The notes: a model not told the origin generated them from the sequence alone. 64,000 nt of DNA from Psychromonas ingrahamii 37 (GCF_000015285.1 NC_008709.1:2728001-2792000), one strand, 5' to 3'. Shown: positions 8,800 to 19,405, numbered from the stretch's first letter. Program-made: numbers and translations.

Positions 8800-11607
8800 T
8801 TATTCAACAACGGCCAGTGCGTCATTAATTAATGCTTTTTGCTGCTTGAGATGTAAAGACATATAACCAACAGCCGTTGAAGCCGATGCGTCGCGGCCGG
8901 CATAACGTAATCGCGCGTCAGCTGGCAATATACTCCTGAAATTATGCTGAGTACAATACCAAGCACCTTGATTTTGAGGTTCTTCCTGACACCAGACAAA
9001 ATCTTTAACGTGTTGATAAGCACTTAAAATATCATTAACTTCATTCGCGGGGAAAGGATATAGTTGTTCAATGCGTATAATTGCGACGTTAGTCAATCCG
9101 GCATCACGACGTTTACCTAAAAGATCGTAATACACTTTACCACTGCACATAATAACAATATTTACTTCTTTAGGATCATGCTCATCAATCTCAGCAATCG
9201 CATTTTGGAATGTACCATTTGCTAATTCATCTAGACTGGAAACCGCTTCAGGGTGACGTAATAATGATTTAGGTGACATTACAATTAATGGCCGACGCAT
9301 TGAGCGCACTACTTGACGGCGTAACATATGGTAAACTTGCGCTGGTGTAGAAGGTACACATACTTGCATATTATGTTCCGCGCAGAGTTGCAGATAACGC
9401 TCCAATCTGGCAGACGAATGTTCCGGTCCTTGCCCCTCGTATCCATGTGGTAATAAAACCGTTAAGCCACACATACGTCCCCACTTCTGCTCTCCAGAAG
9501 ATAAGAACTGATCAAATACAACCTGTGCACCGTTAGCAAAATCTCCAAACTGCGCTTCCCATATACACAAGCCTTTAGGGGCACCTGTTGAGTAGCCATA
9601 TTCAAACGCTAATACCGCTACTTCCGACAGCACTGAATCATAAATATCAAAATGACCCTGTTTTTCAGAGATATTTTTAAGTGGAATATAGCGCTTTCCT
9701 TCCGTTTGCTCATGCAATACGGAATGACGATGGAAGAAGGTACCACGGCCGGAATCTTGACCGACCAGTCGAATATTAAACTCACTGTCAAGCAGCGTTG
9801 CATAAGCTAAATTTTCAGCAAAGCCCCAATCACATAATTTTTCACCACGTGCCATTAATTTACGATCGTTATAAATCTTTGTAACGCGTGAGTGTTGCTT
9901 GTGGGCATCCGGGTAGTGGCTAATTGATTCCCCTAATTCCATTAAACGTTCTTTAGGAAATTTTGATTCATAGGGAGCATCCCAGTCATGCTTTAAATAG
10001 GGAGACCAGTCAACTGAACGGTGCTGCATAACTTGCCATTCTTTCACGACACATTCACCGCTGTCTAAGGCATCACGGTAATCTGTTACTAATTGTTTCG
10101 CATATTGCTCATTAATAACACCTTCAGTAACAAGCTGCTTTGCATAAATTTCACGTGGTGTGGCATGCGCTTTAATTTTTTTGTACATCAAAGGCTGGGT
10201 CGCACTGGGTTCATCGGCTTCATTATGGCCATGACGGCGGTAACAAACCAAATCAATAACAACATCCCGTTTAAAGGTATTACGGAAATCCAGTGCTATT
10301 TGTGTAACAAAAATAACGGCTTCAGCATCATCTGCATTAACATGAAAAATCGGTGCATGAACCATTTTTGCAATATCGGTGCAAAAACGAGTAGAGCGAG
10401 CATCTTCCCGGTCAGATGTTGTAAAGCCAATTTGATTATTGATAACGATACGCACTGTGCCGCCAACTTTAAACGCACGTGCTTGTGACATATTAAATGT
10501 TTCTTGCACAACTCCCTGACCTGCGATCGCGGCATCGCCGTGAACGGTAATGGGCAGTACAGTTTCACTAAAAGCTTTTAAACGCTCTTGCCGGGCGCGA
10601 ACAGAGCCCAATACAACAGGATTAACAATCTCTAAATGCGAAGGGTTAAAACTCAGCGCTAAATGCACATTACCTTTCGGGGTTTTAAAATCACTGCTAA
10701 AACCCTGATGGTATTTCACATCGCTTGAACCATCAATAGTGCTATGTTTGCCTGCAAATTCGTCAAATAAATCCGCGGGTTTTTTGCCGAACACATTAAC
10801 TAATACATTAAGACGGCCTCGGTGAGCCATTCCTAATACGACTTCCTGTGCGCCTTGCTCTCCAGCACGTCGAATCAACTCTTTTAACATTGGAATAAAA
10901 GAGTCACCACCTTCTAAGGAAAAACGCTTTGCACCGGGGAATTTAGAGCCAAGATAACGTTCAAGACCTTCCGTTGCAGAAAGTTCTTCAATAAAACGAT
11001 TCTTTGCCTCATAGCTGAACGAAGGTTTACTTTCACAGGATTCGATACGGTTTTGCAACCAGCGTTTCTCATCCGTATTAGTGATATGCATATATTCCGC
11101 ACCCACTGACCCGCAATATGTTCGTTTCAGTGATGCGATAAGATCACGTAATACCATCGTTTCATTAGAGGCCGCGTAGGACCCTACATTAAAGCTCGCA
11201 TCAAGGTCTGCCCCTTCTAACTCATGATAGAAGGGATCTAATTCCTTGATTGTTTCCAGTATAGTCAGCCCTAACGGATCCAATGAAGCCACTTCGTGGC
11301 CTCGATTACGATAGGCACCTATTAACTGCAAAACGCGAACCTGTTTCGCATCATTATGCTCTACGTCATTAGGCGGGGTAATACATTTTGTTGCTTTGGC
11401 GGCCAGTTTCATCTGCGCACGAATGCGGGAATGCGCTTCTTCAGGTTTATCACTGACTTGTGGTAAATCATCAAATACTTTCCGCCAGTTGGCGTCAACA
11501 GATAAAGAATCTTCTAAATATGACTCATAGATATCTTCAATATATGTTGCATTGCCCCCGGAGAAATGGGATGAAGCTAACCATGTCTTCATAACATTAG
11601 TTGGCAT
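8800..11607 (-). CDS. sucA: 2-oxoglutarate dehydrogenase E1 component
   Basis: Thiamine-diphosphate-dependent E1 subunit that decarboxylates 2-oxoglutarate. 935 residues, almost the same as E. coli (933). Features seen: the N-terminal SHFSGGNATYIEDIYESYL segment that binds the E2 core, GMAHRGRLNVLVNVFGK, VHGDAAIAGQGVVQETFNMS, the ThDP/Mg motif region with HVNADDAEAV, and CYRRHGHNEADEPSATQPLMY. The C-terminal part has the EYGYSTGAPKGLCIWEAQFGDFANGAQ block. The spacer to sdhB upstream is only 47 nt, supporting one sdh-suc transcript. Confidence 0.97.
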   Translation of the reverse strand: MPTNVMKTWLASSHFSGGNATYIEDIYESYLEDSLSVDANWRKVFDDLPQVSDKPEEAHSRIRAQMKLAAKATKCITPPNDVEHNDAKQVRVLQLIGAYRNRGHEVASLDPLGLTILETIKELDPFYHELEGADLDASFNVGSYAASNETMVLRDLIASLKRTYCGSVGAEYMHITNTDEKRWLQNRIESCESKPSFSYEAKNRFIEELSATEGLERYLGSKFPGAKRFSLEGGDSFIPMLKELIRRAGEQGAQEVVLGMAHRGRLNVLVNVFGKKPADLFDEFAGKHSTIDGSSDVKYHQGFSSDFKTPKGNVHLALSFNPSHLEIVNPVVLGSVRARQERLKAFSETVLPITVHGDAAIAGQGVVQETFNMSQARAFKVGGTVRIVINNQIGFTTSDREDARSTRFCTDIAKMVHAPIFHVNADDAEAVIFVTQIALDFRNTFKRDVVIDLVCYRRHGHNEADEPSATQPLMYKKIKAHATPREIYAKQLVTEGVINEQYAKQLVTDYRDALDSGECVVKEWQVMQHRSVDWSPYLKHDWDAPYESKFPKERLMELGESISHYPDAHKQHSRVTKIYNDRKLMARGEKLCDWGFAENLAYATLLDSEFNIRLVGQDSGRGTFFHRHSVLHEQTEGKRYIPLKNISEKQGHFDIYDSVLSEVAVLAFEYGYSTGAPKGLCIWEAQFGDFANGAQVVFDQFLSSGEQKWGRMCGLTVLLPHGYEGQGPEHSSARLERYLQLCAEHNMQVCVPSTPAQVYHMLRRQVVRSMRRPLIVMSPKSLLRHPEAVSSLDELANGTFQNAIAEIDEHDPKEVNIVIMCSGKVYYDLLGKRRDAGLTNVAIIRIEQLYPFPANEVNDILSAYQHVKDFVWCQEEPQNQGAWYCTQHNFRSILPADARLRYAGRDASASTAVGYMSLHLKQQKALINDALAVVE

Positions 11608-11654
11608 TTAAGTTTCTTCCTTCTTTTACTTATTAGTTATAATTACATAAAAAA

Positions 11655-12368
11655 TTAAATAGCACGTTGTAATAACATTGATTTGATTTTTCCTATTGCT
11701 TTTGTCGGGTTTAATCCTTTGGGACAAACACTGACACAATTCATAATATTATGACAACGGAATACACTGAATGCATCATCTAAGTCTGCAAGTCGCTCTT
11801 CTGTTGCATTATCACGACTGTCGATAAGGAAACGGTAGGCCGCTAATAAACCGGCAGGACCAATAAATTTATCTGGATTCCACCAAAAAGAAGGACAAGA
11901 ACTTGAACAACAAGCACATAAAATACATTCATATAAACCATCGAGTTTTTCTCTCTCTTCTGGTGTTTGTTTGTACTCTCCAACGGGTGGTTGACGATCA
12001 TCAGGAATCAAGTAGGGTTTGATTTTTTCATATTGAGTATAAAATTGGGTCATGTCTATGACTAAATCACGTATTACGGGTAATCCCGGTAATGGACGTA
12101 ATATTACTTTACCTTTCGACAATAAATCCGACAATGGAGTGATACAGGCTAAGCCATTTTTACCATTCATATTCATACCATCGGAACCACAAACGCCTTC
12201 CCGACATGAACGACGAAAAGATAAGGTAGGATCCTTCTCTTTCAGAGTCATTAAAGCATCAAGCACCATCATATCAGAGCCCTCTGCAATATCTAAAGAC
12301 ATATCTTGCATATAGGGCGCGTTATCAACATCAGGGTTATAACGATAAATAGAAAATTTCACTTGCAT
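11655..12368 (-). CDS. sdhB: succinate dehydrogenase iron-sulfur subunit
   Basis: SdhB carries electrons from the flavoprotein to ubiquinone through three clusters. Seen: the 2Fe-2S ligands in CREGVCGSDGMNMNGKNGLAC (about 55-75), the 4Fe-4S/3Fe-4S set CILCACCSSSCP (about 148-159), CHNIMNCVSVCPKGLNP (about 205-220). The start at MQVKFSIYRYNPD is chosen because AAAGGC precedes it and the length (237) then matches E. coli SdhB (238); 16 further upstream codons are open but unsupported. It begins 13 nt after sdhA. Confidence 0.97.
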   Translation of the reverse strand: MQVKFSIYRYNPDVDNAPYMQDMSLDIAEGSDMMVLDALMTLKEKDPTLSFRRSCREGVCGSDGMNMNGKNGLACITPLSDLLSKGKVILRPLPGLPVIRDLVIDMTQFYTQYEKIKPYLIPDDRQPPVGEYKQTPEEREKLDGLYECILCACCSSSCPSFWWNPDKFIGPAGLLAAYRFLIDSRDNATEERLADLDDAFSVFRCHNIMNCVSVCPKGLNPTKAIGKIKSMLLQRAI

Positions 12369-12381
12369 AACAATAGCCTTT

Positions 12382-14148
12382 TTAATAAACACGTGCTTTA
12401 GGAGGGAAAGGTTCACGCAATACTGGTTTCATATTAACATCACGCTTACACATCTCTTCGGTTTCAGGATTAAAGATGCTGTGGCATAGCCAACTTTTAT
12501 CATCCCGATCCGGGTAATCAAAGCGGCTGTGTGCGCCTCGACTTTCCGTTCTAAAATTAGCGGCCATGGCAGTTGAAAATGCAGTTTCCATCAAGTTATC
12601 AAGCTCTAAACATTCAATGCGGTTAGTGTTAAATTCGGTACTTTTATCGTCTAATTTTGCATTTTTCAAACGCTCACGCAGTACTTTCAGTTCAGCTAAG
12701 CCTTCGGCCATTGCCTCACCATCTCTAAAGACAGAGAAATTGTTTTGCATACACTGCTGCAGATCTTTTCTGATTTGATTTGGACATTCAGTGCCGTTAC
12801 CTTTTTCCCAACGGTTAAAACGTTCCAGTGTAGCATCAATATTTTCCTGGGTAGGCTCCTTAGCTGTGTTTTCTTGCGCAAGCACCACACCCAAATGTTT
12901 ACCTGTCGCACGGCCAAATACCACTAAGTCTAACAGTGAATTACCACCTAAGCGGTTAGAACCGTGTACTGATACGCATGCTATTTCACCGACTGCAAAG
13001 AGTCCTTTAACTTCTACATCTTTACCGTTTTCATCCAATTTAAGCACTTGACCATTGACTGTTGTTGGTACGCCACCCATTTGATAATGACAGGTTGGAA
13101 TAACTGGAATAGGCTCTTTAACAGGATCAACATGCGCAAAAGTACGTGATAATTCCATAACACCTGGTAATCTCGACTCTAAAACATCTTTACCTAAGTG
13201 GTCTAGTTTTAATTTAAGGTGTACGCCCCACGGCCCCTCGCAACCGCGACCTTCACGAATTTCAATCATCATTGCACGGGCAACAACATCGCGCCCTGCT
13301 AAATCTTTGGCATTTGGCGCATAACGTTCCATAAAACGTTCGCCATCTTTATTAAGCAGATAACCACCTTCACCACGACAGCCTTCTGTTACTAGTGTAC
13401 CTGCACCAGCAATGCCAGTCGGATGGAACTGCCACATTTCCATATCCTGCACTGGAACACCCGCACGCAGCGCCATGCCAACACCATCGCCGGTGTTAAT
13501 ATGTGCATTAGTGGTAGAGGCGTAAATACGACCTGCTCCACCCGTTGCAAGCACGGTCGCCTGTGCTTTAAACATCACTACTTCGCCAGACTCAATATCA
13601 ATAGCAGTACAGCCAACAACATCACCGTCATCATTTTTTACTAAATCAAGTGCATACCACTCAGAAAAAACGGTGGTTTTATTTTTAATATTCTGCTGAT
13701 AAAGTGTGTGTAATAAAGCATGACCAGTACGGTCGGCAGCTGCCGCAGTACGAGATGCTTGACCTTGACCATATTCTTTAGACTGCCCGCCAAAGGGACG
13801 CTGGTAAATACTGCCGTCTTCAAAACGAGAAAAAGGCAAGCCCATATGTTCAAGCTCGCGTACAACTTCAGGCCCGATTTTACACATATACTCAATAGCG
13901 TCCTGGTCACCGATATAATCAGAGCCCTTAACGGTATCATACATGTGATACTGCCAATCATCTTCATGGGCATTACCCAATGCGACAGTAATACCGCCTT
14001 GCGCTGAAACAGTATGAGAGCGGGTTGGAAAAACTTTACTTATTAAGGCACAACTTTTGCCTTCTTCTGAAATGGAAAGTGCTGCGCGCATACCTGCGCC
14101 ACCCGCACCAATCACAATAGCATCAAATTCACGAATCGGTAAACTCAC
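12382..14148 (-). CDS. sdhA: succinate dehydrogenase flavoprotein subunit
   Basis: Catalytic subunit oxidising succinate to fumarate at a covalently bound FAD. Seen: the dinucleotide-binding [12 protein letters not shown], the covalent-FAD histidine in [12 protein letters not shown], the active-site HPTGI...[10 protein letters not shown] region, and [21 protein letters not shown]. The GTG start at 14148 gives a protein beginning [14 protein letters not shown], 588 residues, exactly the E. coli length, with a GGGGTG ribosome-binding site inside the sdhD end. A GTG nine bases further upstream would overlap sdhD. Only one base separates it from the sdhD stop codon. Confidence 0.97.
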   Translation of the reverse strand: MSLPIREFDAIVIGAGGAGMRAALSISEEGKSCALISKVFPTRSHTVSAQGGITVALGNAHEDDWQYHMYDTVKGSDYIGDQDAIEYMCKIGPEVVRELEHMGLPFSRFEDGSIYQRPFGGQSKEYGQGQASRTAAAADRTGHALLHTLYQQNIKNKTTVFSEWYALDLVKNDDGDVVGCTAIDIESGEVVMFKAQATVLATGGAGRIYASTTNAHINTGDGVGMALRAGVPVQDMEMWQFHPTGIAGAGTLVTEGCRGEGGYLLNKDGERFMERYAPNAKDLAGRDVVARAMMIEIREGRGCEGPWGVHLKLKLDHLGKDVLESRLPGVMELSRTFAHVDPVKEPIPVIPTCHYQMGGVPTTVNGQVLKLDENGKDVEVKGLFAVGEIACVSVHGSNRLGGNSLLDLVVFGRATGKHLGVVLAQENTAKEPTQENIDATLERFNRWEKGNGTECPNQIRKDLQQCMQNNFSVFRDGEAMAEGLAELKVLRERLKNAKLDDKSTEFNTNRIECLELDNLMETAFSTAMAANFRTESRGAHSRFDYPDRDDKSWLCHSIFNPETEEMCKRDVNMKPVLREPFPPKARVY

Positions 14149-14149
14149 C

Positions 14150-14494
14150 TTAAACACCCCACAAAATTACAAAACCAAAAATAACATAGACAAATGCCGT
14201 TGACGTTAATAAAAACTGTAATGCAGCACGCAACAAAGCATTTTTAACGTAATCAGTTAGCACTTGCCAAAGACCAATCCACGAATGCACTAGCATTGCA
14301 ATTAATGCAAACAAAGTAAATACCTTGGTTAGCGTCAATGAGAAAAAATCAACCCACGTAAAATAGTCAATGTCTGCAAAAGTTACAAAACCTACAAGAT
14401 AAAGAACATATGCCAATATAATGATCGCACTTGCACGTGTTAAAACATAATCATGAACTCCGTTTCTACCGAAGCTGCCCACAACGTTTACCAT
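14150..14494 (-). CDS. sdhD: succinate dehydrogenase membrane anchor subunit
   Basis: Hydrophobic anchor with three membrane helices that, with SdhC, binds haem b and ubiquinone. The start [23 protein letters not shown] is supported by an AGGGG site and gives 114 residues (E. coli 115). The haem-ligand histidine lies in [16 protein letters not shown], followed by the quinone-site Asp-Tyr pair. Its start overlaps the end of sdhC by 7 nt. An extended reading upstream of this ATG is only the out-of-frame sdhC coding region. Confidence 0.95.
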   Translation of the reverse strand: MVNVVGSFGRNGVHDYVLTRASAIIILAYVLYLVGFVTFADIDYFTWVDFFSLTLTKVFTLFALIAMLVHSWIGLWQVLTDYVKNALLRAALQFLLTSTAFVYVIFGFVILWGV

Positions 14495-14862
14495 ACTAAT
14501 ACCCCTGTTAATACTGATAAGATAGCCGTGATTATAAATCCAACTTTTGCACTCAAAGCGGCACTTTCTAATTCTTCCCAATAACCCAAATCTTGAATCA
14601 TATGGCGTACACCAAATACAATATGGTAAGTAAGCCCGGTTAGCGCTGCCCAGATAATAAATCCAATGAAGAAATTATCTATATATCCCATCACATTATT
14701 AAAATCTGTTTCTGAAGTTAAGGACTGATTTAACAGTGTTAAGAATATTGCTAATGCAATAAATACGATGATCCCAGATATTCGATGCAATATTGATGCT
14801 GTTGCAGTTATCGGGAATTGAACCGTGGTTAAGTCTAAATTTTTAGGTCTGTCTCTGCGCAC
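14488..14862 (-). CDS. sdhC: succinate dehydrogenase cytochrome b556 subunit
   Basis: The other anchor subunit: RPKNLDLTTVQFPITATASILHRISG is the family signature (quinone-site Ser and Arg in SILHRISG), three membrane helices follow, and the haem-ligand His lies in HIVFGVRHM. I place the start at the GTG at 14862 (124 residues, close to E. coli 129), with a weak AAAGAG site upstream. An ATG at 14913 or 14922 would add about 17-20 basic residues not usual in the family. First gene of sdhCDAB-sucABCD. Confidence 0.93.
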   Translation of the reverse strand: MRRDRPKNLDLTTVQFPITATASILHRISGIIVFIALAIFLTLLNQSLTSETDFNNVMGYIDNFFIGFIIWAALTGLTYHIVFGVRHMIQDLGYWEELESAALSAKVGFIITAILSVLTGVLVW

Positions 14863-14927
14863 AATGAGGTCTCTTTTTATTAGCCGATAAGAAGTTTTTT
14901 TTAGCAGGTACATTGTTAGCATATTGT

Positions 14928-14950
14928 TGACATAATGTCAGTCATATGAC
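14928..14950. promoter_or_regulatory. adjacent palindromes upstream of sdhC
   Basis: Two palindromes abut: TGACATAATGTCA (14928-14940) and GTCATATGAC (14941-14950). They sit 65-90 bp upstream of the sdhC start, a position suited to a dimeric repressor or activator of the TCA operon. I cannot assign a regulator; the sequence does not match the consensus sites of CRP or ArcA by eye. Confidence 0.3.
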
Positions 14951-15828
14951 GTTTTTTTGTGATACAAACGCAATTATAATCCGGTTATCTGAGGAAAAGT
15001 ACAAATTATAACCACTTGTTATGGTAACTAAGAATTGATGTGATAATTTGATGATTTAATGATTTCTTGTCATTGGATTTTAAAATTCTAGTGCAGATCA
15101 TTTTATAAAATGTTCAGTTCGACTTTTTCCACTTTTTAAACCAAAAGTTATTTGGTTTTTTTGATAAAAACATGATACTTTACAAGTTTCACTGGCTGTC
15201 ATTTGTATCTGCTACTTACCTAAAAAAATATATATACTTCGACAAAAAACATGCTTTGGTTAATCATGACCCCTTAGTGTGGATAAAATTTTTTGCAGCT
15301 ATTTTGCAGTTATAAAGCAGATTCATTACAAGCCTAAAGCTGATCCTGCTCGCTGAACGAAATAACGTTGCTCACCGGTTAATCCTGGATCCTATTGACC
15401 TTTCTAGTACAAATTTTATTCAATATCGCATTGTTCTAAGCAAGACATGAGGAGAGCAGCATGGTTATTCTATGTAAATTGTGAATATAATGCAGAATGC
15501 TGACAGCCTATCTAGGATAAGGACACAACGCAGGCTCTGGCTTGTATAAAGCACGCACAGATTGCTGTAAAAACGCACAGCAAAGATCAACAGATTCTTG
15601 TGATTTAATTTTAAATTCTCTATTATAAGTTTTGTACTAACGTTTTGCACTCATGTCAGCTAGATAGTCGATAGTATCATCTAAAATTAAAGTATTCCGT
15701 TAAATTAGAGCAGAACAGCTCGCAAAGTTGAACTGTTAAAATTGACAAGGCTAAATTTAGCCTGTAAAAATATGCGGGTTAAATTCTTGTAATGCTTGTA
15801 ATTCTTAAAAGAAATGGAGATAGAACAA
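14951..15828. other. long divergent sdh/gltA control region
   Basis: About 880 bp without a supported gene separates sdhC from gltA, transcribed away from each other. It must hold both promoters. An AT-rich hairpin with a T run (15138-15145 with 15151-15158, AAACCAAA/TTTGGTTT) looks like a weak bidirectional terminator. I see no further clear element; the short open frames in this stretch have no ribosome-binding site and unnatural composition. Confidence 0.4.
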
Positions 15829-17124
15829 ATGTCTGAACAAAAAGCAATACTTCAATTACCTGGACAAGAAGCAATAGAACTACCAATCATGAAAGGGACT
15901 GCCGGTAATGATGTCATTGATATTCGAAGCTTAGGGAAAGCAGGTTATTTTACCTATGACCCCGGTTTTCTAGCAACAGCTTCTTGTGAATCAGCAATAA
16001 CCTTCATAGATGGCGACAAGGGAATCCTATTACATCGCGGCTATGGAATTGAAGAATTAGCTGAAAAATCTGACTACCTCGAAGTTTGTTATTTACTGTT
16101 AAATGGCCAATTTCCTGACCAGGAACAGTCAGAAAAATTCCATCATGTTATATTACACCATACAATGATTCACGAACAGTTAGCAAAACTGTACCAAGGT
16201 TTCCGTCGCGATTCTCATCCAATGGCAATCATGTGTGGTGTTGTTGGCGCATTATCAGCTTTCTACCATGACTCTCTTGATGTTACCAACGAAACTCATC
16301 GTGAAATTACCGCTTACCGTCTAATTTCTAAAATGCCAACCTTAGCGGCCATGTCCTATAAATATTCAAATGGTCAGCCCTTTGTTTACCCTGACAATAG
16401 CCTTTCATATGCAGGTAATTTCCTGAAAATGATGTTTGCTGTTCCCTGCGAGGAGTTCAAAGTAAACCCCGTACTTGAACGTGCGATGGATAAAATATTT
16501 ATCCTGCATGCAGACCATGAACAAAATGCGTCTACTTCTACCGTCCGTCTGGCTGGTTCATCGGGTGCTAACCCATTTGCGTGTATTGCCGCAGGTATCG
16601 CATCTTTATGGGGTCCTGCACATGGTGGCGCCAATGAAGCTTGTTTGAATATGTTAGAAGAAATCGGCAGTGTTGAAAACATTCCTGAATATATCGATAA
16701 AGCAAAAGATAAAAATGACCCATTCCGCTTAATGGGCTTTGGACATCGGGTCTATAAAAATCACGATCCCCGTGCAACTGTTATGCGAAAAGCCTGTCAC
16801 GAAGTATTAGATGATCTGAACATTAATGATCCTCTTCTTGACGTTGCTATGGAGCTTGAAAGAATTGCGCTTGAAGACCCATATTTTGTAGAGAAAAAAC
16901 TCTACCCGAATGTGGATTTTTATTCTGGTCTGGTACTGCGGGCAATGGGTATTCCTAAATCAATGTTTACGGTTATTTTTGCGATTTCCCGTACTATTGG
17001 TTGGATATCACATTGGAAAGAGATGTTAGATCAACCTGGACTGAAAATTGGACGACCACGTCAGTTATATACTGGTGAAGTTGGACTAAAAATTGATGAC
17101 GTTAAAAATCGTTCTAACACATAG
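15829..17124 (+). CDS. gltA: citrate synthase (type II, hexameric)
   Basis: Condenses acetyl-CoA and oxaloacetate at the entry of the TCA cycle. The start at MSEQKAILQ has GGAGA 8 nt upstream; the ATG 15 nt earlier lacks spacing for it. 431 residues (E. coli 427). Catalytic His are seen in [14 protein letters not shown] and [14 protein letters not shown], and the catalytic Asp in [17 protein letters not shown]. The N-terminal small domain with [15 protein letters not shown] marks the Gram-negative NADH-sensitive type. It is divergent from the sdh-suc operon, the arrangement seen in enteric bacteria. Confidence 0.97.
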   Translation: MSEQKAILQLPGQEAIELPIMKGTAGNDVIDIRSLGKAGYFTYDPGFLATASCESAITFIDGDKGILLHRGYGIEELAEKSDYLEVCYLLLNGQFPDQEQSEKFHHVILHHTMIHEQLAKLYQGFRRDSHPMAIMCGVVGALSAFYHDSLDVTNETHREITAYRLISKMPTLAAMSYKYSNGQPFVYPDNSLSYAGNFLKMMFAVPCEEFKVNPVLERAMDKIFILHADHEQNASTSTVRLAGSSGANPFACIAAGIASLWGPAHGGANEACLNMLEEIGSVENIPEYIDKAKDKNDPFRLMGFGHRVYKNHDPRATVMRKACHEVLDDLNINDPLLDVAMELERIALEDPYFVEKKLYPNVDFYSGLVLRAMGIPKSMFTVIFAISRTIGWISHWKEMLDQPGLKIGRPRQLYTGEVGLKIDDVKNRSNT

Positions 17125-17226
17125 CAAATGAATAAGAAGTGATCAGAATTACTGTTGAAAGCGACACTAGCTGTTTTGCTAGGACTCATTTATCCGGTTC
17201 AATACTTGATCATTTTTGTTATACAT

Positions 17227-17255
17227 CAGCAACCACTTAAAAGTAGTGGTTGCTG
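17227..17255. terminator. strong hairpin downstream of gltA
   Basis: Perfect 11-bp stem (17227-17237 with 17245-17255, CAGCAACCACT and its complement) with a 7-nt loop, about 100 nt after the gltA stop. It lacks a clear T tract, so it may be a Rho-assisted or stabilising 3' structure rather than a classic terminator. Confidence 0.45.
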
Positions 17256-17340
17256 AATATTCAAATCTTATAGGCGTAGTTGCCACTAAATTTATTCAAT
17301 CCTACCGCGCTTCTTTCCTTTTCTAAATTTGTAAATATCG

Positions 17341-18057
17341 ATGACTCTATACATTCCAGAATTGCCCATAAATAATACTATTTTCCCAGACACAAGCTTA
17401 GCGTTAAGCGATCCCGATGGCCTTTTGGCTATGGGCGGGGATTTAAGTCCGCAACGAATCATCAAAGCTTACCAGCAGGGTATTTTCCCCTGGTTTAGTG
17501 ACGGCCAGCCCATTTTGTGGTGGAGCCCTTCACAGCGCGCCATCATTCAACCAAACCTTGTGCATATCAGCAGCAGCATGAAAAAAATAATTAGCAAAAA
17601 TAATTTCTCTCTTTCTATCAATCATGCCTTTCACGATGTGATTGACGCCTGTGCGGCGCCCCGGGGAAATCAAAACGAGACATGGATTACTTTCGATATG
17701 ATCGCGGCATATCAAAAACTTCATCAACAAGGTATTGCCCATTCCATTGAAGTGTGGCGGGATAATAAGTTGGTGGGTGGTTTATACGGTGTCTGTATTG
17801 GCAGTGTATTTTGTGGTGAGTCGATGTTTAGCAAAGAGGATAATACTTCTAAAATCGCCTTTATAGCCTTATGCCAGCACTTTGATAAATTTAAAGGCCA
17901 GTTGATAGATTGTCAAATATTAACCAAGCATCTGCAAAGTTTTGGAGTGCAAAATGAATCTAGAGACAATTTTATAAATTATCTTAACCAATATAAAAAT
18001 ATAAACATAAATAAAAAATGTTGGGACAAACAGACTATTTTCATAAAAAACAGATAG
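17341..18057 (+). CDS. aat: leucyl/phenylalanyl-tRNA--protein transferase
   Basis: Adds Leu or Phe from aminoacyl-tRNA to proteins with N-terminal Arg or Lys, marking them for ClpAP (bacterial N-degron pathway). Family marks: FPDTSLALSDPDGLLAMGGDLSPQRIIKAYQQGIFPWF at about 15-55, WWSPSQRAII, and GLYGVCIGSVFCGESMFS near 150-170. 238 residues, a few more than E. coli Aat (234), with an unusual Lys/Asn-rich C-terminus. The arginyl-transferase gene (bpt/ate), often next to aat in relatives, is not found downstream. Confidence 0.96.
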   Translation: MTLYIPELPINNTIFPDTSLALSDPDGLLAMGGDLSPQRIIKAYQQGIFPWFSDGQPILWWSPSQRAIIQPNLVHISSSMKKIISKNNFSLSINHAFHDVIDACAAPRGNQNETWITFDMIAAYQKLHQQGIAHSIEVWRDNKLVGGLYGVCIGSVFCGESMFSKEDNTSKIAFIALCQHFDKFKGQLIDCQILTKHLQSFGVQNESRDNFINYLNQYKNININKKCWDKQTIFIKNR

Positions 18058-18232
18058 GCAATAACGCCGTAGAAAGGAGCTACAAACGCTGCCCAAGGGT
18101 TCAGCTAAAAGCATTTTGCTCTTTGTTGCAAGGTATTTACTTAAATGACTACGCTGCACACCTCGCGGTGCGATTAAAACGCTTTTATCACCAACAAAAA
18201 TTAACCACGAAAGATAAACAGGCCCTCGCTTA

Positions 18233-18649
18233 TTACATTACCGGTGAACAAATATTGAATTGTTTACTCATTCCGGCTAAAACGTCCTTTCTTGAAATGA
18301 GTCCGATAAATTTATTATTTTCATCTACAACGGGGTAAATTTTTGGCTTTGCAGATAACATAAGCTGCGCTAGGTCAATAATACTCATGGTTGCTTTAAC
18401 CGTCAGGGGAGTATTAACCATCACATCCTCAACTAACGCAACTAATTCGCAGTAGTAACTTGCTGCCAGCATTTTAGCTAAACAATCCTGCTCAGATAAC
18501 CAACCAATAACATGGCCGCGATCATCAAGAACAGGCCCTCCAATCTCTTTACTCACGAGCAATTTAGTAACCGCACTTTCAATTGGCATCTCTTTTTTGA
18601 AAAAAATACTTTTACCGGACATGCAGTGTAATATTTGCAGATTTTCCAT
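18233..18649 (-). CDS. CBS-domain pair protein
   Basis: A 138-residue protein made almost wholly of two CBS domains (a Bateman module), which usually bind adenosyl nucleotides. First domain: VTKLLVSKEIGGPVLDDRGHVIGWLSEQDCLAKML. Second: MVNTPLTVKATMSIIDLAQLMLSAKPKIYPVVDENNKFIGLISRKDVL. There is no attached enzyme or transporter domain, so the target is unknown. An AGGAG site 6 nt before the ATG supports the start. It faces aat, and a plus-strand open frame across this region is treated as spurious. Confidence 0.9.
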   Translation of the reverse strand: MENLQILHCMSGKSIFFKKEMPIESAVTKLLVSKEIGGPVLDDRGHVIGWLSEQDCLAKMLAASYYCELVALVEDVMVNTPLTVKATMSIIDLAQLMLSAKPKIYPVVDENNKFIGLISRKDVLAGMSKQFNICSPVM

Positions 18650-18805
18650 ATAAATCTCCTCTTAATGTAATTAAAGTTTAATCTTTTTTGTCTGTTTGTC
18701 GATGATTTTACAATAAATATGAGGGTTCCACGGAAATTTAGTTTCCTTCGCATATGTTTCCTCGCTAAACTACCCCATATACATATTCAAGCATTAAGGT
18801 ATTTT

Positions 18806-19348
18806 ATGGCTTCTCTACAAGAACAACTGATGAAATCCGGTCTTATCAACAAACAAAAAGCACAGCAGGTACAAACGGATAAACGCCGTAAAGCAAAACA
18901 AAAGAAGAAAAAAGGGAGCGTTGAAGTTTCTGACATGCAAATGTCGCTCAACGATCAAAAACAACAAAATAAACAACAAGATCTGGATAAAAATAAAAAA
19001 ACACAAGCAGAATTAGCGTTGCGCGCAGCACACGGTAAATTGATTCAGATGATTGCCCAACATTGCGAAAAGAATTATCAAGGTGAAATTGACTATCATT
19101 TTACCTATAACAACAAAGTTAAACGCATTGCAGTTGATAGTAAAACACAGCAGGGCTTGATTCGTGGTAACTTAGCGATTTGTGTATTAAATGAAGCATT
19201 TTATTTAATTAATAAAGAGGCAGCGGGCATATTAGCAGAGATTGATTCCTCAGTATTGGTCGCTTTACATGACACAAAAGAGCCATTAGAAGCGCTCGAA
19301 GATGATCCTTACGCTGATTTTGCTATTCCAGATGATCTTATTTGGTAA
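18806..19348 (+). CDS. DUF2058 (YaiL-like) nucleoprotein
   Basis: Member of the DUF2058 family (E. coli YaiL), annotated as a nucleoprotein/polynucleotide-associated protein without proven function. The start MASLQEQLMKSGLINKQKAQQVQ with an AAGGT site is the family N-terminus; 29 upstream codons that remain open are rejected. A strongly basic, Lys/Gln-rich coiled segment (about 20-75) is followed by the conserved C-terminal domain ending in EDDPYADFAIPDDLIW. 180 residues, close to YaiL. Confidence 0.9.
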   Translation: MASLQEQLMKSGLINKQKAQQVQTDKRRKAKQKKKKGSVEVSDMQMSLNDQKQQNKQQDLDKNKKTQAELALRAAHGKLIQMIAQHCEKNYQGEIDYHFTYNNKVKRIAVDSKTQQGLIRGNLAICVLNEAFYLINKEAAGILAEIDSSVLVALHDTKEPLEALEDDPYADFAIPDDLIW

Positions 19349-19373
19349 ATTTATCCACTAAAAATAGCTCCTA

Positions 19374-19405
19374 GAATGACTTGAAGATGCATTTTCAAGT
19401 CATTC
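19374..19405. repeat. palindrome GAATGACTTGAA between convergent genes
   Basis: Perfect 12-bp inverted repeat (19374-19385 with 19394-19405) with an 8-nt loop, between the convergent DUF2058 gene and yajQ. The core ACTTGAAGATGCA matches the dispersed palindrome family at 1383-1436 and 61948-61993. It may double as a terminator for both genes. Confidence 0.6.

Noticed and set aside
10093-10488. Plus-strand open frame of 131 codons opposite sucA
   Set aside because: Mirror frame of conserved sucA codons with no start signals.
15465-15650. Minus-strand open frame of 61 codons in the sdh/gltA region
   Set aside because: No ribosome-binding site, AT-driven composition and no recognisable family.
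18018-18338. Plus-strand open frame of 106 codons after aat
   Set aside because: It starts inside aat without a ribosome-binding site, ends inside the minus-strand CBS gene, which is clearly real, and resembles no family; it does not match an arginyl-tRNA transferase.
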